Assembly (NCBI GenBank): GCA_050948785.1
Contig: JBMNEM010000008.1
Location: 186,001 to 250,000 of the forward strand
Length of the DNA stretch: 64,000 bases
Direction of reading: 5' to 3'
Source: JAAZMI01 sp050948785
GTDB lineage: Bacteria > Bacillota > Dethiobacteria > DTU022 > UBA8154
How positions within the stretch are numbered: position 1 is the stretch's first letter; every line of letters starts with the position of its first letter. A program made the translations under genes and the position numbers. Under the pieces are notes generated by a model. That model saw nothing but the letters and a program-made list of their open reading frames with translations. It was not told where the DNA came from and searched no databases. Of this stretch, positions 9,032 through 18,700 are shown piece after piece.

Positions 9032-10619
9032 ATTCAAACTCCTGGCCAAAAGAGACAGCTGGATAATAGTGAACCATTTTTTAGAAATCAAGAACAACCC
9101 TAAGCGGTTGGGAATATACCTTCTTTATTTAGTCTGGATAGGATCCCTTGTCTTTAATGTGGTAATCAGGTACCGGAATCCCGCCACGATCCAGGCGCAG
9201 TTAGGTTCTCAAATAATTGGGGCAGGATTTGTAGGATTAGGTGCTGCGTTCCTCCTATATTTCTTGTATCGTAGCACGCTGGAATCTTCCACCTTTTTTA
9301 CCATGGGGGATGTACATCTGTTATTTCCTACCCCCGTTTCCCCTAAAAAGGTGTTGCTCTACAGCATGGTGAAGCAGAGTTTGTTAAGTATTTTCCTTTA
9401 TAGTTTTATTATTTTGGCTTTGATGCCTCTGATCCTGAACATTACGAAGATAGATCTTCTGCATCTTCCTTTTATGTACCTTGGGTTTATTAGCTTGTTT
9501 TTAGTTATTGCGCCTTTAAACTTTTTGGTTTTTGCGGTTGGCAGTAAATATGGGCTCCAACTGCGATTGCAGCAAGGGATCTTTATCCTAATCGTTATCT
9601 TTATCTTTTATCTTGCCGGTTTCATTATTGCTGCCGGGGATCTATGGCAAGGGCTGCTGCAGGGTTTGAATGCATCTTGGCTCGATTACCTGCCTGTGAT
9701 TGGCTGGAGTAAGGTTGTCTTTATGACAGCTGTTACCGGGCACAGTACATACAGCATAGTCGGTCTTGTTCTCCAGCTTTTATTCCTGATTTGTTGTATC
9801 GTCATTTCATACTACACAGCTGATGACTACTATGAAGATACCCTAAAAGCCACCGAACAAAGAGCCCTGCGCAAGAAACAAAAGGCCGGGGTGGAAAAGA
9901 CGCAGCGTTTTTCCCTCCCCTTTAGCAAAAAAAGGGTAATTGTTAGAAAAGTGGGCAGCGGACCTTGGGCATTTTTCTGGCGTAGTAAGGTTGCGTACAG
10001 CCGCAGTGACTTCCATCCATACTTAGGCTTTTGGACGATAATATTTTTGCTGGCTGGAATAGTCGTTGGCGTCTTTGCTGCCAAACAGATAGAGGGGTTA
10101 ACTCCTGTTTATATTGTCAACGGACTCATTGCCTACTTTATTTTTATTTTTTCAGCGTCCAACGCTACACAGCATGAATTGACAAGACCTTATATCTTTC
10201 TAATTCCCGGTTCCAACCTGCTGAAGATCATCAGCAGCTATTTGACAGATATACTGCGGATGAACGCCAATATTCTGGCCCTAAATATCCCTCTGGGGAT
10301 ATTGCTTAATGTACCGCTTCAAGTAATAACGATCATGGTCATATTTGTTTTAAGCTTCTATATTTTAAATTTGAGCTCTAACTTTTTAATACGGATCATT
10401 TTTCCCCATGCCCTGGACCAAAAGGTCTTGTTTCCTTTGTTTCTCATGCTGCAAATGCTACTGCTCTTATTGCCTGGAATAATAGTTGGAGGGGTTTTGG
10501 CTTTTGTGTTCCAAAACCTGGTCCTGATTTTTGCAGGTATTGCTGTTGTCAACATCATAATTATTGGAGTACTGCTACTATTATCTAATAAGGTTTTTGC
10601 CAGGCTGGAATGGATATGA
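9024..10619 (+). CDS. ABC exporter permease (putative ABC exporter family)
   Basis: A 531-residue polytopic membrane protein with about 10-12 hydrophobic segments. The early segment with VHLLFPTPVSPKKVLLYS is typical of the putative ABC-exporter permease family, where a cytoplasmic loop follows the first helices. A charged cytoplasmic loop rich in Lys/Arg (about residues 270-320) splits two membrane halves. The start overlaps the ATPase gene and has AAGG close upstream. It forms a two-gene exporter with the preceding ATPase and lies on the left side of the accessory region. Confidence 0.85.
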   Translation: MNEFKLLAKRDSWIIVNHFLEIKNNPKRLGIYLLYLVWIGSLVFNVVIRYRNPATIQAQLGSQIIGAGFVGLGAAFLLYFLYRSTLESSTFFTMGDVHLLFPTPVSPKKVLLYSMVKQSLLSIFLYSFIILALMPLILNITKIDLLHLPFMYLGFISLFLVIAPLNFLVFAVGSKYGLQLRLQQGIFILIVIFIFYLAGFIIAAGDLWQGLLQGLNASWLDYLPVIGWSKVVFMTAVTGHSTYSIVGLVLQLLFLICCIVISYYTADDYYEDTLKATEQRALRKKQKAGVEKTQRFSLPFSKKRVIVRKVGSGPWAFFWRSKVAYSRSDFHPYLGFWTIIFLLAGIVVGVFAAKQIEGLTPVYIVNGLIAYFIFIFSASNATQHELTRPYIFLIPGSNLLKIISSYLTDILRMNANILALNIPLGILLNVPLQVITIMVIFVLSFYILNLSSNFLIRIIFPHALDQKVLFPLFLMLQMLLLLLPGIIVGGVLAFVFQNLVLIFAGIAVVNIIIIGVLLLLSNKVFARLEWI

Positions 10620-10668
10620 ATCATAAAGCTGGAGATTTTTCCTGTACATGAACGTCAATTAGTGCCAA

Positions 10669-10698
10669 GTAGGGGGCGATGCCTTCATCGCCCCGCAT
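10669..10698 (+). repeat. REP-like palindromic repeat, copy 1
   Basis: Arms GGGGCGATG (10673-10681) and CATCGCCCC (10686-10694) form a perfect 9-bp stem around a CCTT loop. The 30-nt block is identical, in the same orientation, to 22844-22873, where it lies inside a REP-associated transposase (RAYT) fragment. It follows the ABC permease gene and could also act as a transcription-stalling hairpin. Confidence 0.75.
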
Positions 10699-10798
10699 TG
10701 GCTAATGAACATTAGTAACATTATGCGACATTAAACCTTTGGATTTATCCCCAGTGGGTTTAAATGATATAATTGAATTCAATGGAGGTGTGATTTAT

Positions 10799-11044
10799 TT
10801 GGAATGGTCTGAGGTAAGAAAATTGTATCCTCATAAATTTATTAAGTTTGAAGTTTTGGATTACCATATAGAAGACAACAAAAGAGTAGTAGATGATGTT
10901 GCAGTAATTAAAGTGATTGAAAATTCTAGAGAAGCTATGCGGGAATTTTCTCAATGCAAGGAGAGTCAATTTGTTTATAATACAAAGCATGAAAAAATAA
11001 TTATTGATGTAGTCAAGCATATAGGAATCAGGAGAACCTCCTAA
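10799..11044 (+). CDS. Small hypothetical protein paired with retropepsin-like protease
   Basis: An 81-residue soluble protein (MEWSEVRKLYPHKF at the N-terminus) that I do not recognise. It is mixed alpha/beta in appearance, without membrane segments or cysteine clusters apart from one Cys. A TTG start at 10799 is supported by GGAGGTG at 10784-10790. The frame is open upstream to 10739 without a ribosome site. Its stop is 1 nt before the ATG of the protease gene, so the two are almost certainly co-translated. A role as partner, substrate or regulator of the protease is inference. Base composition is AT-rich compared with the core genes. Confidence 0.6.
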   Translation: MEWSEVRKLYPHKFIKFEVLDYHIEDNKRVVDDVAVIKVIENSREAMREFSQCKESQFVYNTKHEKIIIDVVKHIGIRRTS

Positions 11045-11045
11045 T

Positions 11046-11444
11046 ATGTATAAGTTGAAATTAAAAAATGGTCTCCTACATGCCAATGCAACAATTTGTC
11101 ACGGAGGAAAAACGGTTACAATACCCGATGTGATTATTGATACTGGATCAAGTAATACATTTATACTTACGGATTTTTTAGATAAGTTGAATATTGGATT
11201 TGATGATTCTGATGAGCTGGTTGTAATGTTCGGTATTGGAGGAGCAGAGTCTCCAGCAGTTAGAAAAAGGATAAGTTGTTTATCGATCGGAGATATTTCT
11301 TTGAACAATTTACCGATTGATTTTGGAATAATTGATCCGAATAATAGTATTAATGGGCTCATAGGGGTAGATTTTTTAAGGTCAGCTAAAGTAATTCTTG
11401 ATACTTACAATTTAACCTTGCATGTAAAAAAGGGTGTTTATTAA
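11046..11444 (+). CDS. Retropepsin-like aspartic protease, small soluble
   Basis: A 132-residue protein with the clan AA aspartic protease signature IDTGSSNTFI near residues 31-40, the expected flap-like glycine segment (FGIGGAESP), and the hydrophobic-hydrophobic-Gly motif LIGVDFL near the C-terminus. One catalytic Asp per chain means activity would need a homodimer, as in retroviral proteases. No signal peptide or membrane helix is visible, so it is probably cytoplasmic. The ATG follows AGGAG at a somewhat long spacing and is 1 nt after the upstream small gene. Substrates are unknown. Confidence 0.8.
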   Translation: MYKLKLKNGLLHANATICHGGKTVTIPDVIIDTGSSNTFILTDFLDKLNIGFDDSDELVVMFGIGGAESPAVRKRISCLSIGDISLNNLPIDFGIIDPNNSINGLIGVDFLRSAKVILDTYNLTLHVKKGVY

Positions 11445-11504
11445 AAATACGCAGTAGTAAGATAAAACGAATAAGGGGGTATAAGTTTATGAACAATATT
11501 ATAA

Positions 11505-11867
11505 AGTATTATAATTAGAGTACATAAAGCCGGGCTTATTCACCATTCTGATAGGGGTTCCCAGTATGCCAGTCATGAATTTCAAAGGCTGCTTAAGGAA
11601 AATGGATTTATCCCCAGTATGAGCGATAAGGGTAATTGTTATGATAATGCAGCTGCAGAAACGTTATTTGGTACCATTAAAACCGAACTAATTTATCTAA
11701 ACCGGTACGAAACCAGAGGTGAAGCCAGACAAGCCATTTTTGAGTACGTTGAAGTTTTTTACAATCGTTTGCGACGACATGCCAACCTTGGCTACCTGAC
11801 GCCAAAAGAATTTAAGCGACGTTATTTTCTAGAAAAACAACGTAAAGTTGGTGGCCGTCAAGGGTAA
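11505..11867 (+). pseudogene. IS3-family transposase OrfB C-terminal remnant
   Basis: The frame is open from 11505, and recognisable sequence starts at about 11529. It reads HHSDRGSQYAS, containing the second catalytic Asp, then SDKGNCYDNAAAE with the catalytic Glu, then the usual RLRRHANLGYLTP-type tail. This is the distal half of an IS3/IS150-type DDE integrase. The N-terminal half and the first Asp are missing and no orfA is present, so the remnant cannot transpose. It lies between the retropepsin pair and the lipoprotein genes, marking past insertion. Confidence 0.85.
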
Positions 11868-11935
11868 GGCTTTACCCTTGACGGCCCCATAACAGCCTAT
11901 CCTGTTGATGGCCCGTCATGTAAAACATGGCGGGC
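11853..11935. other. Two strong GC-rich hairpins after the IS3 remnant
   Basis: The first hairpin has a perfect 15-bp stem (11853-11867 with 11872-11886, loop GGCT) that includes the transposase stop codon. The second has a 10-bp stem with one G-T pair (GCCCGTCATG 11911-11920 with 11926-11935, loop TAAAA). Neither has a long T tract. A GC-rich stretch continues to about 11970. They may be the inner remains of an IS end or transcription barriers between convergent genes. Confidence 0.6.
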
Positions 11936-11994
11936 TGCCCCCCCCGGCGAGGGCGGGTGTGGGCAGGGCCCACGGAAAAAAGCGATAAAGGGAG

Positions 11995-12336
11995 TTATTC
12001 GCACTTAGGTGTGTCCACTTTATCGGGGACAGGTGAACCATCAAGCTTTATCTTGTAAATGTCGCCAGCTAACGCATAAAAAATCCAATCATTTTGTTTA
12101 GTAGCTATTCCAAAATTGATCGAATTACCGATTGAATTTCCTTTGTCATTAGCTGATATTTTTTCTTTTTCAATAACTTCCTTAGATTTGCTATCCTTGT
12201 CTTTTCCGTTATCATAAAAAGACACTTTATCCGACTTTTGTTCTTTTAATGAAATACCGTCTTTACCGTTAAAAGTACAACCAGTCGCAAATAAAATAAT
12301 AATACAAACAAATAACATAATCCTATTTATTTTCAT
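11995..12336 (-). CDS. Lipoprotein, probably truncated, DUF5050-like start
   Basis: A 113-residue predicted lipoprotein. The signal peptide ends in the lipobox FATGC, giving a lipidated Cys near residue 20, so it should be anchored on the outer face of the membrane. A lysine-rich linker follows, then a segment resembling the first blade of DUF5050-type beta-propeller proteins (NDWIFYALAGDIYKIKLDGS). The chain stops soon after that blade, while such proteins normally have several. The 3' end abuts the GC-rich hairpin region, so a truncated gene is likely. AAAGGTAGG lies upstream of the ATG. Confidence 0.6.
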   Translation of the reverse strand: MKINRIMLFVCIIILFATGCTFNGKDGISLKEQKSDKVSFYDNGKDKDSKSKEVIEKEKISANDKGNSIGNSINFGIATKQNDWIFYALAGDIYKIKLDGSPVPDKVDTPKCE

Positions 12337-12453
12337 AAAAATTACCTACCTTTCAGGGCAACGAAAAATATTGCAAACACTAAAGCATCCCACTACTAAA
12401 AAGCTAATATACAAAATGCTTTTCCCGCATTTTTTATTCCTTTATTTGCAAGT

Positions 12454-13095
12454 CTATTTTCTGTATTCTTCAGGAAGAGGCTCCTCAATAAATTTGTTAC
12501 GCCAATTATTATAATCCGGATTTTTCCATACCGTGTCATCATAGAAAATGGCCTCATACACACATGCCAGAACGTAACGTAAATTGTGAGGATAAAAAAG
12601 CTCCCAACCCTTGTTTTTCCCAAAGGTTTCTCCAGGCAAAACGTTTGCATCATCAGCCAGTCCAATCTTTTCATACGAACCACCTGAAAAATCTAACTGC
12701 CATTCAATCTTAACGGGATAACCATTGTTATCGAAACCAAGCATCCCTACCTTGTAATTTTTTATGGTTTCTTTTGAATTGTTTCTGATAACTACTTCGA
12801 TCATATCAGGATAAAGCGCTTTATGTTTTTCATCTTGAACTACAATACGTACACTTTCAACGCAAACTAAATCTAGACGTTCCCTTTCTGCTGATGGTTC
12901 AATACGATGCTCTTCTCTTTCATCCTCAGGCTTTAGCAGTTCAAGTTTACTTTTCAATTCTTTGTTTTCCTGCTCCAGCTTGGCAATTGTTTCCTGTAAT
13001 GCTTCATCTGTAGTTTCTGATTCTGGGTTTGTTAGTTCTAATGAAGTACATCCCACAATTAACAAAACAATTAGCAATAAACTATACTTTTTCAA
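12454..13095 (-). CDS. Lipoprotein with coiled coil and DUF5780-like domain
   Basis: About 213 residues. The N-terminus has a signal peptide with the lipobox LIVGC. A Glu/Lys-rich coiled coil follows (about residues 30-60, KLEQENKELKSKLELL). The C-terminal domain contains VRIVVQDEKHKALYPDMI and VVIRNNSKETIKNYKVGMLGFD, resembling the DUF5780 domain of Bacillota lipoproteins, an immunoglobulin-like extracellular fold. A TTG at 13095 (MKKYSLLL) with GGTAGGTG upstream is the preferred start; a GTG at 13107 is also in frame. Function is unknown. It is AT-rich like the rest of the accessory region. Confidence 0.7.
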   Translation of the reverse strand: MKKYSLLLIVLLIVGCTSLELTNPESETTDEALQETIAKLEQENKELKSKLELLKPEDEREEHRIEPSAERERLDLVCVESVRIVVQDEKHKALYPDMIEVVIRNNSKETIKNYKVGMLGFDNNGYPVKIEWQLDFSGGSYEKIGLADDANVLPGETFGKNKGWELFYPHNLRYVLACVYEAIFYDDTVWKNPDYNNWRNKFIEEPLPEEYRK

Positions 13096-13139
13096 AAGAA
13101 AACACACCTACCCTTCAGTCATTATCTCCTGGCTATTTT

Positions 13140-14003
13140 TTACATATTGCGTCCCGGGCTTTTAAATACCTCCCGGGTATGCCAGTCGATATAAACGCTA
13201 TTTGGCTTGTACCGAGGCCTGACGGGCAAACGCAGATTATTTCCATGATGTTTCATTAGCCACTCATCGAACCCTTTTCTACCGCGTGCAGATTCAGAAA
13301 CCTGAATCCGTAAAGAAGGGGTAACAGTAAATACCCCATGATTAAACAGTTTGTGATGTATTGTGCATAAGGCAATACCGTTATCTTTGGTATCGGGGCC
13401 GCCTGCTTGATGCCATTTAAAGTGTGCTGCTTGAAACAGGAATTTTCCCAAGCCAGACGCTGGAACCACAGACTGCACAGCTGTATCCATAGGCTTGAAG
13501 AATTCGTATGCGGAATCCCGGATTTCTTTTAATCTTGTTAAATTGCATCTGAAGGCCAACCATGCTAAGAATATCCTCATGCATTGAATCGGGAAAATTT
13601 TGTGCCAGAAGGTTTTGTATAATATCGGTTACCAGTATTGGATTTTGTAAAAGCGCCGAATATACCTTTTCGGTAAACCCGCCTTTTATTTTTCTGTCGG
13701 ATAATTCCTTTTCAGAATAATGACCTTTGGTATGTATTTCTCCCTCACCTTGCAATTCCCAAATACCGTCATTACTTAAATTAATAAACGGGTACATAGG
13801 TCTTGAAAAACATGGGGGGCCAAAATCTTGAATTAGCATTTTAAGCACTTCTTTTGCTTCGGTGTATAAAACCATGCGTTTTTCTTTTCTTTGCACCCGT
13901 CCAAGAGCATATAAAATAAGTAAGGGTTTATGGGGAGCCCGTTCCCCCTTTTTTTCCAGACCCTTATATTTGAAAATTTTGTTCTTAGTCCCTGATCGTT
14001 CAT
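13140..14003 (-). pseudogene. ScoMcrA-like sulfur-binding/HNH restriction endonuclease, frameshifted
   Basis: Three consecutive reverse-strand frames together spell one protein of the phosphorothioated-DNA-binding restriction endonuclease type. Frame one begins at ATG 14003 (ribosome site CGGTGATGAA) and reads KFSNIRVWKKRG. The expected continuation GERAPHKPLLILYALGRVQ is in a second frame, with the break at an A7G5 run near 13948-13960. The second frame carries YSCAVCGSSVWLGK and then shifts near 13433-13440 into the third frame, which has the HNH core AAHFKWHQAGGPDTKDNG, LCTIHHKLF and the C-terminal tail. In this family the N-terminal domain reads modified DNA and the HNH domain cuts it. 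Two shifts make a dead gene unless sequencing errors explain both. Confidence 0.75.
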
Positions 14004-14060
14004 TTCATCACCGTTAAAACTAGATTGCTTTATTGCTAAAAAAAACCAGGATATTTCTTT

Positions 14061-14086
14061 ATTCGTCACATTTTTCTAAAATCCCT
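14061..14086 (-). promoter_or_regulatory. Shared 26-bp upstream element, copy 1 (HNH gene)
   Basis: On the + strand it begins ATTCGTCACATTTTTC. It matches 20962-20987 at 25 of 26 positions. Each copy lies exactly 57 nt upstream of a reverse-strand start codon. Just downstream, at the same distance in both copies, is a -10-like hexamer (TATCCT here, TATCAT in copy 2). It is likely a common promoter or activator/repressor site for the endonuclease and helicase genes. Confidence 0.65.
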
Positions 14087-14475
14087 GCTCATATGGGTAA
14101 AAATGTTAACCTTGGGGCCATTGAGCCTTTTATGAAGGCATACCACGATGTGATGCTGCGATGAAACAAAAGAGAAAAACATGAAGAATTTATTTTAAAA
14201 CCAGGGGCGGAGCCCAATCTTTGGGGTTGAAGAAGAAAAGGGGTGAATAGTACAGGAGGATGGGATGCTAATATCCTGCCATTTTAAATTTGATCTAATT
14301 TGCTACAGGGGAGATAGTCCCAGCATTTCTGCAAGGCATGTTTTTGGCCGTGGTCGTTTTCAATTTTAATAGAATTAGGGGGGTGGATAAAAATGTTAAA
14401 ACCCTGACATGGGCGTGGCCAAGAGCACACCTGGGAAGATGAAATTTGGGGAGAGAAACAACAACAAATACCCTG
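14087..14475. other. Non-coding gap between HNH pseudogene and helicase partner gene
   Basis: No protein of recognisable family is seen on either strand. One 34-codon + strand ORF at 14265-14369 has an AGGAGG 5 nt before its ATG, but its product (MLISCHFKFD...) resembles nothing I know. Two short partly similar segments (GTAAAAATGTTAA near 14096 and ATAAAAATGTTAA near 14387) occur near the two ends. Confidence 0.4.
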
Positions 14476-15699
14476 CTATCTATTTGGTTTTAACATATAA
14501 TTCTTAAGGTTTATATTTTGGCGGTCACCTTTAAAACGTAGCATAAGGCTGCCTTGTTTTTCTATAACAACAATATTCCAATGCTGAATTTGTTCAATAT
14601 TACCTGAAATGCTCATATAACCAAGCCAATTATGAAACACAGAATAAGGTATAAGAAAAATTTTGTCTGCTAATCCGCAACCAAGAGCCAAATATGATCT
14701 TTCTGCGCTTTCAAGAAATTCTTTTTGTTTGATGCGTAAGCCAAACCAGTACTCTGTGCGCTTTCCCTTATTCATTCCCCTTGAAGTTAAACAAACAACT
14801 GCCGTTTTATCATCATAAGTTCGGTATATGGCTTTAGAACGTTTCACAAGATTTATATTTAAATAATTGCTTATACGTTGTATACAATCGCTTGTTATAT
14901 CTAACGCAGTCGCCCTCTGCCGCTTTTCCTGTTTTTCTTTAACCCCGCATTCTAGTTTTATGTCTACTTCATCATCAATTTTCCCCGTTTTATGTAGTTT
15001 GGTGTAATCCGCACGTAAATATATTTTGAACTCTGATAAAGGGATTTTATAGTAACCTATAATTTTTTTAATCAGATCCCGTATAACATTAGCACTAAAA
15101 TTAGTTTCTACATACATTTCTATTTTTTTCAGTTTTCGAGGCGATCTCATTAATTCTGGATTTTTAACAGTAAAATATTGGGTTCTCCTTCCATTGAGCT
15201 TTTGTATATAAGGAAATTCAGCGATAAGACCTGGGTCAATATCCACCATAATATTACATGTTTCCATGAGCATCTTTTTCCATTGCCTTACATGTATCCT
15301 CTGACCCTTCAGTTCAAATGCATAAGGTCTTTTGTGAACATAATTTTCATGCAGAGTGTGTACCACGGTTTTATCAACTTCATATTCATTATAATTAGGA
15401 AACACTTTTTCAAGATCATCCAAAATTTCATCTTCAGATACTAAAACCACATCTTCAAATTGAAGCATATCAGCGTAATCCTGTATTTTTTCTGATAATA
15501 TATTAAGTTCCTTCGCTTTTTCTAGTAAACTGATTGCTTTTTTTAATTCCCTACTTTTTAATAAAAAACTTCCCCTTGCGGTAACATCTTCGGCTGTTTC
15601 GTTAAGAGAATGAACCAATAAATCCATTGCTGTACATATTTCAGTAAGCTGGCCCGGAAAATTGATCTTTAAAAAATTTACGAGTTCATCTGAAAACAA
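14476..15699 (-). CDS. Hypothetical protein, partner of the helicase-nuclease
   Basis: A 407-residue protein I do not recognise. The N-terminal quarter is helical (KSRELKKAISLLEKAKELN). The middle contains YVETNFSANVIRDLIKKIIGYY, and the C-terminal third has a compact block TEYWFGLRIKQKEFLESA, YLALGCGLADKIFLIP and HWNIVV. Blocks of that kind occur at the end of other uncharacterised proteins and could be a nuclease-like or sensor fold, which is inference. No Walker motif, zinc cluster or membrane helix is visible. The TTG at 15699 has GAGGTGA 5 nt upstream; an ATG at 15720 lacks a good site. It follows the helicase gene by 42 nt, so they form one operon. Confidence 0.65.
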   Translation of the reverse strand: MFSDELVNFLKINFPGQLTEICTAMDLLVHSLNETAEDVTARGSFLLKSRELKKAISLLEKAKELNILSEKIQDYADMLQFEDVVLVSEDEILDDLEKVFPNYNEYEVDKTVVHTLHENYVHKRPYAFELKGQRIHVRQWKKMLMETCNIMVDIDPGLIAEFPYIQKLNGRRTQYFTVKNPELMRSPRKLKKIEMYVETNFSANVIRDLIKKIIGYYKIPLSEFKIYLRADYTKLHKTGKIDDEVDIKLECGVKEKQEKRQRATALDITSDCIQRISNYLNINLVKRSKAIYRTYDDKTAVVCLTSRGMNKGKRTEYWFGLRIKQKEFLESAERSYLALGCGLADKIFLIPYSVFHNWLGYMSISGNIEQIQHWNIVVIEKQGSLMLRFKGDRQNINLKNYMLKPNR

Positions 15700-15741
15700 A
15701 GGGTTCACCTCAGATAGCATACTTTACGCCAACAATACATG

Positions 15742-18700
15742 TTACTGCCTAAACAGCTTGTCCTTTCGTCGAACAATTTGTAAAGACATATTTAGAATTT
15801 GATGTGCCTTTTGAGTCATTCTTTGAAACCCATAATAATTTAATACTGTTCTAAAAAGGTTTTCTTTTTCGTCTAAATTCACCATGCGTTGTTTTAAAAA
15901 AATGTCTATAAGAGCGGCAATTTCTAAAACGGGAATCTCTTCAAGTGTCCTATTTCCCCTGGTACGTAATAAAATCTCAGGGGCATTATGTAAGCGGACT
16001 ACTCTTTTAAGTTTATCTTCGACACCCAGTTCATTGTTTTCGATAAATAGGTTCCTTTTTATTGCTTTTTGCAAAGCACGTAGAAGAATATTCCTTAATC
16101 GATTACCCAACCTCCCTATTCCTGCTGCCTTTAAATATAATTGAAAAAGCCGGCGAACAAACAAGGGGCCTTCTGCAGTAATGATTTTTGTAAAACTTTT
16201 TATTATTTTTTCTGAGGACGTATATCTAGGATCAGGCAGAGATTCTGATTCCCAACTGGTATATTTTATAATATCAAAATTTCGGGCAATACCGGCTTTA
16301 CTGGCACTGTTCACCTTATCTGTTTTACGGCGTTCGTAAAGGGAAATAACTTTCCCCTGCAAACCGGTTGTTACCTGCTTTTTTGAAACAATACTTTCTT
16401 TTCTTTTTTCTGCGGGCTCTTCACCCTTTATATTTTTAACCAACTCAGCTATAGCTTCCATATCCTCATCCTCCCCCGCATTTTTACTTTCTTCAACAGT
16501 TGGGGGAAGGATGCCCATCTTATCAAGTTTTCCCCAAAGGGTTTCCATCGCCTTGTCCGGATCACGGTAAAACAAACTGGCCCGGATTCTCCAAAAGGTC
16601 CATCCACTGCGTTCAAGCTGCCTTTGCCTTTCCATGTCTGCTTCATATCGTTCGGGTCCATGCCACATATCCCCATCACATTCCACAGCAAGTTGACCCT
16701 GCATACCACTAACCACGAGATCAATCCTGTAGCCTGCCACATTGTATTGAGGCACAACCCGGTAACCACGTTCCTTAATTTTACAGAATACATGCTGTTC
16801 AAAAAGGCTTTCAAAAGGTTGGACGAGCGTGTCGGGATCCAAAACTTCGCCCTCAAAGGTAACAGATTCCAATTTCGGCTCAAGGCAATATTCCAACAGA
16901 TTATAGCGATAGCAAGCGGCACTAAGATCGTTCAATGTAGCTGTATGAAACAACCACATCTGTTCTTTCGCCCGACTGGCTGCAACGTTAAAACGACGCT
17001 GATCCCGTTTTCTACTCAGCGTTCCGATTCTTATATTTTTATCTGGTGCGGCGACTAGACTCAAAAAAATAACATCCCTTTCGTCACCTTGAAAAGCATA
17101 AGCGTCACCGCAGATTAGCTGACGTTTTTCCATTTCTTCAGGCCCTAGTTGTTCCAGTAAAAGGTTTTCTATACAGCGGGCTTGGAGTTCACCCTGCAAG
17201 CTAATTACACCCATGGATTTATTTTCGTAAGTCGGATTATGTACACATTTGATTATTTGTTTTACAATAGCCTCCGCTTCCGGGGGATTTTCCGTCCTGT
17301 TACCTTTACCTTTGCGGTACCCTTCAGGAACATGTGTAACCATAACAGGATCCAGGCGATCGGCAGCTCTTTGTCGCAGAGGAATCAATGGTTCTGCCCT
17401 GTAACAAATATTATTGGAAAACTGGATAATCTCCGGCATACAACGAAAATGTTCCTTCAAACGTATCCTGCCACCGAAACGTGTTACAGCTTGATCAAAA
17501 AAACTATTTTCCAGGTTGTACATATCACTCAAAGGAAGATCTTTGATGTGCCTTTCCCGTAAGATATTTACCTGTTCCCGTCCAACACCTACATGTTCAG
17601 GGCTGATTTGTTTATCATCACCGACAACAATTACCTTGGGCGCCAAATAATGGAGAAAGAGCGCCTCTGGGCCAGACTGACTGGCTTCATCAACGATTAC
17701 CACGTCAAAGGCATCAGTGCCAGGATGAACACTTTCAGCAACACGGAAAATAGGCATAATCCAAGCAGGTATTGCTGGGCGGCAGTATTCCATATGTTCT
17801 TGAGCTTCCCGCCGGTATTGCACAGTATATTTACCCGTTCCCTTTCCAATCCTTTCTATAGAATATGTCCAGGCCATTAAATGCTGGCGTTGTTTCTCTT
17901 CCAGGCGATTAAAAAAATGCATCCAAGCCTTAGCTTCGACAAGTTGTACCATAATTTCCTGAATCTGCGATTGATAGTAGGTATGTTCAGCAACTAGACG
18001 ATCAAAAACGTTAGGATCTATCTTTTTTTTCAGCCAGCTGCTAGTACTAGCCCAGTTCCAAGCATCTTCAAAGTGGGACAACCTTTCGTCCCAAATTGGT
18101 TCAAAACAAGAAGAAACTAATTCATTGGCCAATGTTGGAAGGGACAGCCCCAGGGTGCCAAGAAGCTGTTCGCTTTTACTCAAAGCTGCAGCATTATTTT
18201 CCAAACTGCGCAAAACCTGATATGCCTCGCTGTAACTTTTAACATCCCTTTTCTTAATTGCATGTAGAAGCTGTTCGATTACCGGATGTACACTTTCCTG
18301 TAGCAAAGCCTTCTGCAACAGGTTTTCCTGATCTTTGAAAGGTTGGATCGCCTTTTGAAGTTTTTCTTCGTAAAATGTTGCTTTAATTGCTTCCCGCAAG
18401 GCTGACATTTCTTCCAGATCGTACCAGGGGGGCTCCTGTAACCCCGGAACTGACTTTAAAACTGTGCCAAGATGATCAACTTTTTCCCGTAACAATATTA
18501 TATTACTTAAAATACCGCTTAAATCTTTATATTGAAGAATTTGTGCTGAAAAAGGCCCCGCCACTTTTTCCAAAATACTCCAATGTTTATTCAAGGCATC
18601 AAAGGCTTCATTTATATCCAGCCAGTTAATAAGTTTTTTTAAAGAATCAATATTATTACAAAGCTGACCGTCAACGTAAACATTCCTTAATAAATATCTA

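Noticed and set aside
14093..14164. A 23-codon ORF (MGKNVNLGAIEPF...) after the shared element
   Set aside because: It has no ribosome site, is very short and shows no family resemblance. Chance is more likely.
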